Assembly (NCBI RefSeq): GCF_020966755.1
Contig: NZ_JAJKFT010000004.1
Coordinates: 1,178,001-1,242,000, forward strand
Reading direction: 5' to 3'
From: Blastopirellula sediminis
GTDB lineage: Bacteria; Planctomycetota; Planctomycetia; Pirellulales; Pirellulaceae
Length of the DNA stretch: 64,000 nucleotides
The first letter of the stretch is position 1. Each line of letters opens with the position of its first letter. This document shows, piece by piece, positions 59,945 to 64,000 of the stretch. The notes beneath the pieces are model-generated. The model saw nothing but the letters and a program-made list of their open reading frames with translations. It had not been told where the DNA came from and did no database searches. A program made the position numbers and the translations under genes.

Positions 59945-61186
59945 ATGAGCATTGAACTCAAAGTGCCCGACCCGGGCGAGTCGATCCAAGAGGTTCAAAT
60001 CGGCCGCTGGCTGAAGAAAGAAGGGGACGCGGTCAAGGAGGACGAGTTCCTGGTCGAGCTCGAGACCGACAAAGCTTCGATGGAAATGCCCGCTCCGACC
60101 CAGGGCGTGTTGCGTGAAATCTTCAAGCGCGAAGGGGACCTGGTTACCGTCGGCGAAGTGATCGGCATTCTGGACGATGGCGCCGCGGCCGAAGCCCCCG
60201 CCGCCGCTCCGGCCGCGAAACCGGCCGCCGCCGAAGTCGAAAAGCCCGCTCCGACTCCGGAACCGACCCCGGCGCCTGCTCCGTCGCCGCGCGGCGCTCG
60301 TCCGACGATCATCTCTTCGTCGTCGACCGCCGCCAAATCGGCGCCGAGCACCAACGGCGAATCGGAAAACGCCAAGTACGAACATACCCGTCCCGAACCG
60401 AAGAAGCCGGCCCCCGCGCCGGTCCCGGCTCCGGTCAAGACGCAGGAAGTTGCGCCGCGCGTCGAATCGAACGTCGCTCCGCAAGCGGGCGAAAAGATCG
60501 TGCCGATGCCGCTGATCCGCCGCCGCATCGCCGAAACGCTCAAGGGCGCCCAACAGAACGCCGCGCTGCTGACGACCGTCAACCAGGTCGACATGTCGAA
60601 CGTCATGGCGCTGCGAAAGAAGTACGGCGAATGGTTCCTGAATCAATGGGGCGTCAAGCTCGGCTTCATGTCGTTTTTCGTCAAAGCGACGATCGACGCG
60701 CTGAAGCAGCAGCCGGCCCTGAACGCCGAAATCCGCGACGGCGACAAGATCGTCTACCGCGACTTCTATCACATCGGCGTCGCGATCGGCAGCAAGAAGG
60801 GCCTGGTCGTGCCGGTTCTGCGTAACGCCGAACGGATGCGTTTCGCCGAGATCGAACTGGCGATCGCCGACTTCGCCGCTCGCGCCAACGAAAACCGTTT
60901 GAGCGCGGCCGAACTGTCGGGCGGCACCTTCACGATCTCCAACGGCGGCGTCTACGGCTCGCTGCTGTCGACCCCGATCGTCAACCCGCCCCAAAGCGGC
61001 GTGCTCGGCATGCACTCGATCGAAGAACGCCCGGTCGCTCGCAACGGCGAAGTCGTCATCCGCCCGATGATGTACTTGGCGCTGACCTACGATCACTGCA
61101 TGGTCGACGGTCGCGAAGCGGTTCTCTTCCTGAAGCGGATCTGCGACGCGATCGAAGAACCGGCCCGCATGCTGCTGGAAGCGTAG
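59945..61186 (+). CDS. sucB: Dihydrolipoyllysine succinyltransferase (E2), E3-binding domain not seen
   Basis: 413 aa from ATG 59945. Lipoyl domain with [20 protein letters not shown] (lipoyl Lys in ETDKA). Then a long Ala/Pro-rich linker (about 80-185) in which the usual peripheral subunit-binding domain cannot be found. Catalytic domain from [13 protein letters not shown] to [13 protein letters not shown]: the His and Asp of the active site are kept, but Cys replaces the usual Arg of DHR. The linker's lack of a PSBD suggests an unusual E3 attachment. Co-transcribed with sucA. Confidence 0.94.
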   Translation: MSIELKVPDPGESIQEVQIGRWLKKEGDAVKEDEFLVELETDKASMEMPAPTQGVLREIFKREGDLVTVGEVIGILDDGAAAEAPAAAPAAKPAAAEVEKPAPTPEPTPAPAPSPRGARPTIISSSSTAAKSAPSTNGESENAKYEHTRPEPKKPAPAPVPAPVKTQEVAPRVESNVAPQAGEKIVPMPLIRRRIAETLKGAQQNAALLTTVNQVDMSNVMALRKKYGEWFLNQWGVKLGFMSFFVKATIDALKQQPALNAEIRDGDKIVYRDFYHIGVAIGSKKGLVVPVLRNAERMRFAEIELAIADFAARANENRLSAAELSGGTFTISNGGVYGSLLSTPIVNPPQSGVLGMHSIEERPVARNGEVVIRPMMYLALTYDHCMVDGREAVLFLKRICDAIEEPARMLLEA

Positions 61187-61213
61187 GCCTCCGGCTGCAA
61201 ACCGCGAAACTCC

Positions 61214-61251
61214 AAACGGCAGCGAGGCCAAGCTTTCGCTGCCGTTTTTTT
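61214..61251 (+). terminator. Rho-independent terminator of sucAB
   Basis: A 12-bp stem (61214-61225 with 61236-61247, core CGGCAGCGA/TCGCTGCCG) is followed by a run of seven T, starting within the stem. It lies 28 bases after the sucB stop. Confidence 0.9.
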
Positions 61252-61268
61252 ATGCGCACACCTCCGAC

Positions 61269-61296
61269 ACTAGCCCGCAGCGCAAGCAAGGGAATG
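61269..61296. repeat. Solo arm of the type A repeat
   Basis: 28 bases identical to the left arm at 43080-43107 (core TAGCCCGCAGCGCAAGCAAG), without a matching second arm nearby. Shows that the element is dispersed and can lose an arm. Confidence 0.8.
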
Positions 61297-61320
61297 CGTC
61301 CGGATAACAATCGACGGCCG

Positions 61321-62478
61321 CTACAGCTTCCTCATCCGCCGCCGCGCCGCCTCTTCCGCCGCGGCCGACATTTCCTGCGCCGGTGCAGAACCGCCAACAG
61401 CAGCGGGGTCATGTAGGTCGATTTCGGACTGGCGTTGCGAGCGATGCAGCGGCGATTTTAACAGGAAGAGGCTCAATCCGATCCAGACGATCAACGTAGC
61501 GATCGCAATTCCGATCTTTGTCGGCGTTGGCGCTTGCTCCAGGAAGCCTGATAAGGTGGCGATCAAGAAACAGAAGCCCAGGAAGGGGACTGCGATCGCG
61601 CACGCTGCAAGGCCTGACAGCGCTAGATAACCAAGCACGATTTGGGGATTAACGCCAGGGGAATACGGAAGGCAGATCGCCGGCGATTCCGTCGACTTGT
61701 GCGCCAGCAGTTTGTCTCGCAGGGCGATGGCGTCGTGGATCAACGTCGCTCGGTCCTCGAAAAAAAAGACCACCGCAGGGATCCAGACCAACAGGTGGCT
61801 ATCTGCGAATTCAAATTCCACGCGGTGATGCTCTTTCAGCCATTGCAGCGTCGGCGAATCAAGCATCCGTTCAAACTGCCGGTGGTTGGCAGGGTGGAGC
61901 GGGGTTACTGCAAAGTTCTGGTTGAACCAATTCAGCAACTCCTGCTCCTCGGGCGTCGCCGATGTTGCGCTGCCAATGGGTTGCGAATGTCCAAACCGCG
62001 AACCAGGCCAGGCGTCAGCATGCATGACGAAAAAGCGGAGGTCATCGTGGGGGCCGATCGGAATGGAGACGACCGTTTGCGAAATCTTTCGATTGTCAGG
62101 GGGGCGACTGGGGCCGTCCGGATCTCTGTTGGAGAATTCAAACTTGGGGACGCCGTGCGTCTCGTAGGTGAGCTCATAAACGTCAACGTCCACCCCTCCG
62201 TGCTGTTCGCGGGAAAGTTGCCCGATGCTGACTTCGCGATAGTTAAACAGACGAGCGTCGTGAAAGACGTCCTCCAGGGACGCTTCGACTTTCGTGGGAG
62301 TTCCACGTTCGGAGAAATGCACGATGGAATCCGTTAACCGCTTGCGATCGGCCCACTGCGTCACGATGAAGCTGATGACGGCGAACAGCACGGTCGCGAT
62401 GACGGCCGCTGCAATTTGGGCCCAATGACCTCCTCCCCATAGATCGAAAACGTCCGAGAAAATCAACAACGTGCTCAT
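61321..62478 (-). CDS. Membrane protein, tandem paralogue 1
   Basis: 385 aa. One N-terminal TM helix (AAVIATVLFAVISFIVTQWA), a large soluble domain (about 45-290) and two C-terminal TM helices ending in a basic tail (LHDPAAVGGSAPAQEMSAAA, RRRMRKL). Shares the motifs VFHDARLFNYREVSIGQLSR, TVVSIPIGPHDDLRF and AEEAARRRMRK with the next two genes. No known family. Stop is very near the sucAB terminator. Confidence 0.75.
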   Translation of the reverse strand: MSTLLIFSDVFDLWGGGHWAQIAAAVIATVLFAVISFIVTQWADRKRLTDSIVHFSERGTPTKVEASLEDVFHDARLFNYREVSIGQLSREQHGGVDVDVYELTYETHGVPKFEFSNRDPDGPSRPPDNRKISQTVVSIPIGPHDDLRFFVMHADAWPGSRFGHSQPIGSATSATPEEQELLNWFNQNFAVTPLHPANHRQFERMLDSPTLQWLKEHHRVEFEFADSHLLVWIPAVVFFFEDRATLIHDAIALRDKLLAHKSTESPAICLPYSPGVNPQIVLGYLALSGLAACAIAVPFLGFCFLIATLSGFLEQAPTPTKIGIAIATLIVWIGLSLFLLKSPLHRSQRQSEIDLHDPAAVGGSAPAQEMSAAAEEAARRRMRKL

Positions 62479-62536
62479 GGGAGAGACCTGCAGTGGTGTT
62501 GCATTCGTTGCTGGGCGAGATTTCTGACGCCGCTAA

Positions 62537-63670
62537 CTACATCTTCCTCATCCGCCGCCGCGCCGCCTCTTCCGCCGCAGCCGACAACTCGGCGGCGTCC
62601 GTTGCTCGGCCGACCGCCGCCGGGTCATGCAAGTTCATGCCCGCGACCGAGTGCGATCGCCGCATCAGCCATTTAAAGATGAAGACGGCTGACCCGCCCC
62701 AGACGAGCATTGTCGCGGCCATCAGCCCGAACATTATCGGCCCGGGCGCTTGCTCGATCAGTCCTGATAGACCAATGATCAAAAAGCCGCATACCGAGAA
62801 AACGACAGCGACGCCCCACGATCCGAAGCCGGAGATCGCCAGATAGATAACCAGGTTGTGCGCGTTTGACATCGTCGGCGCTTGGACGACGATGGCCGGC
62901 GAATCGCTCGATTTGTGCGCTGCTAGTTTTCGCATTAACGCGACGGCGTCATTGGCGAGCGACTCGCGCGCCGCTGGATTGGCGACCGTCTCCGGTATCC
63001 AAACGAGCAGGCGGCTTTCAGCCAATTCGAAAGCGAGATGCTTGCGAGTTTTTAGCCAATTCAGCAACGAAACGTCTAATAGCTGTTCGATTCGCGTCTG
63101 GTTGGCGGAATCGATCTGCGAGACGGCGTAGGCCTGGTTGAACCAGTCGACCGACTCGCGATCGTAGGCGGTTGCGTGTCTCCGGCTGTCGATCTTTCCC
63201 GTCAAGCCAAGCAGCCTGGCGAGCTTGCCCGACCAACCATGTAGCGGAGCGACGGTGAAGCGAAGTCCGTCATGCGGTCCGATCGGAAGAGAAGCGACCG
63301 TTTGCAAGATGGTCCTCGTCTCGGTTCCTCCGTCGCCATTGCTGGTCGTCGACTCGTAGGAAAGTTCGTAAACCTCCGCTTCGACGCCGTCGTACGTGGC
63401 GCGAGAAAGTTGCGTTATTTGCACGCGGTGATTTTGAAAGAGACTTGCGTCGTGAAAGACGTCGCCGATTGCGGCTTCCGCTTGAAAAGGAACTCCCCGT
63501 TCCGCGTAGTGTTTTCGGTTTTCTTCCAGTCGTCGCCGGTTCGATCGCGCTGTCCAAATCGCCGATACGATCGCGATAACGATCGACGTCAGGACTACCG
63601 CGCCGATGACCATCCAAAAGTAACGGTCCAACCCGCCGAATCCGGCTGCGAAAATCAAGGTGGCGTACAT
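62537..63670 (-). CDS. Membrane protein, tandem paralogue 2
   Basis: 377 aa. Same layout as the previous gene: N-terminal TM (YFWMVIGAVVLTSIVIAIVS), soluble domain with DVFHDASLFQNHRVQITQLS and TVASLPIGPHDGLRF, a DxxWFNQAYAVSQIDSANQT region, two C-terminal TM helices, and the MNLHDPAAVGRATDAAELSA / RRRMRKM tail. Clearly diverged from copy 1 outside these motifs, so an old duplication. Same direction, separated by 58 bases. Confidence 0.75.
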   Translation of the reverse strand: MYATLIFAAGFGGLDRYFWMVIGAVVLTSIVIAIVSAIWTARSNRRRLEENRKHYAERGVPFQAEAAIGDVFHDASLFQNHRVQITQLSRATYDGVEAEVYELSYESTTSNGDGGTETRTILQTVASLPIGPHDGLRFTVAPLHGWSGKLARLLGLTGKIDSRRHATAYDRESVDWFNQAYAVSQIDSANQTRIEQLLDVSLLNWLKTRKHLAFELAESRLLVWIPETVANPAARESLANDAVALMRKLAAHKSSDSPAIVVQAPTMSNAHNLVIYLAISGFGSWGVAVVFSVCGFLIIGLSGLIEQAPGPIMFGLMAATMLVWGGSAVFIFKWLMRRSHSVAGMNLHDPAAVGRATDAAELSAAAEEAARRRMRKM

Positions 63671-63741
63671 GGTGGTAATCCGAAATGGCCTTTACTTGTA
63701 GCGGCTCCAGCCTAGCGACGCGTAATCGCTATCGCCGCTGC

Positions 63742-64000
63742 TTACGGTTTCCTCATCCGCCGGCGAGTCGCTGCTTCTTCCGCAGCGGCGGATCGACTTG
63801 TCGCGAGCGAACTGCCGACGGCGGCTGGGTCATGGAGATTCATCTCCGCGCGTGTTCGCGACGACCGCGTGATTAGTTTCAGTAGGAAATATCCCGATCC
63901 CAACCAGATCACGCTGGCAGCGACGAGGATGACGATTGTCGTCTCCAGCGGGACTTGCTCGAGCGCGCCAAATGCGAAGGCGCTTAAAAAGCTCGCGATC
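63742..64000 (-). CDS. Membrane protein, tandem paralogue 3 (C-terminal part, cut by the window)
   Basis: Open from the right edge of the window; ends with TAA at 63742-63744. The 86 visible codons encode the last two TM helices (FLSAFAFGALEQVPLE, then a VILVAASVIWLGSGYFLL helix) and the shared tail (EMNLHDPAAVGSS, then EEAATRRRMRKP), matching the other two copies. Its N-terminus lies beyond the window. Confidence 0.75.
   Translation of the reverse strand, partial: IASFLSAFAFGALEQVPLETTIVILVAASVIWLGSGYFLLKLITRSSRTRAEMNLHDPAAVGSSLATSRSAAAEEAATRRRMRKP

Overview
The window looks like a chromosome segment from a planctomycete of the Pirellulaceae type (Blastopirellula/Bremerella-like). The evidence is two DUF1559 prepilin-like proteins with the planctomycete N-terminal signature, small carboxypeptidase-regulatory-like lipoproteins next to them, a planctomycete-style tyrosine recombinase, FG-GAP and GYF/zinc-ribbon membrane proteins, and GC-rich codon use. 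Species assignment is inference.

Region by region. (1) 1-2.3 kb: end of a TPR protein, a lipoprotein and a DUF1559 protein. (2) 2.3-18.7 kb, minus strand: an M42-like peptidase with a small partner, then a large heavy-metal efflux locus. It holds two complete HME-RND pump/adaptor pairs (CusA/CusB-like), one shared TolC-like lipoprotein, and His-rich or Cys-rich exported proteins. (3) 18.9-32.05 kb: a tRNA-associated genomic island of about 12.7 kb, flanked by a 20-bp direct repeat that is the 3' end of a tRNA(CAU) gene. A decayed older integrase lies just outside its left end. The living integrase runs into the tRNA at the right end. Joining the two ends would give that integrase a 63-residue in-frame C-terminal tail that is now stranded 12.7 kb away. 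The cargo looks defensive: a 1440-aa NACHT/STAND-like ATPase with a C-terminal PD-(D/E)XK-like motif paired with a HEPN-like protein; and a PLD nuclease with an EVE-like C-terminus, an orphan type I methyltransferase (no HsdS or HsdR), a Fic protein and a PD-(D/E)XK-like protein. (4) 32.2-38.5 kb: ordinary planctomycete genes (zinc ribbon/GYF, lipoprotein + DUF1559, MORN/DUF1963, endonuclease IV, ankyrin protein). (5) 38.5-42.3 kb: an Mn/Zn/Fe-type ABC importer whose permease is fused to a DtxR-like repressor, as in chlamydial YtgCR. The promoter carries a perfect 24-bp palindrome on its -10 box. (6) 42.4-55.5 kb: GNAT acetyltransferase, an M16 peptidase pair, pyruvate carboxylase with biotin ligase, FG-GAP protein, SpoU-type RNA methyltransferase, a TGGC-repeat cysteine-rich protein, and a quinone-reductase-like dehydrogenase. 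(7) 55.5-57.0 kb: a gene-poor stretch. (8) 57.0-61.25 kb: sucA-sucB with a strong terminator; the SucB linker appears to lack the E3-binding domain. (9) 61.3-64 kb: three tandem paralogous membrane proteins, the third cut by the window end.

How the genes work together. The efflux locus and the metal importer are opposite arms of metal homeostasis. pyc-birA and sucAB serve central carbon metabolism. The island is the most unusual part and the best place to look for an undescribed defence system. All functional calls rest on motifs read by eye; no database search was possible.
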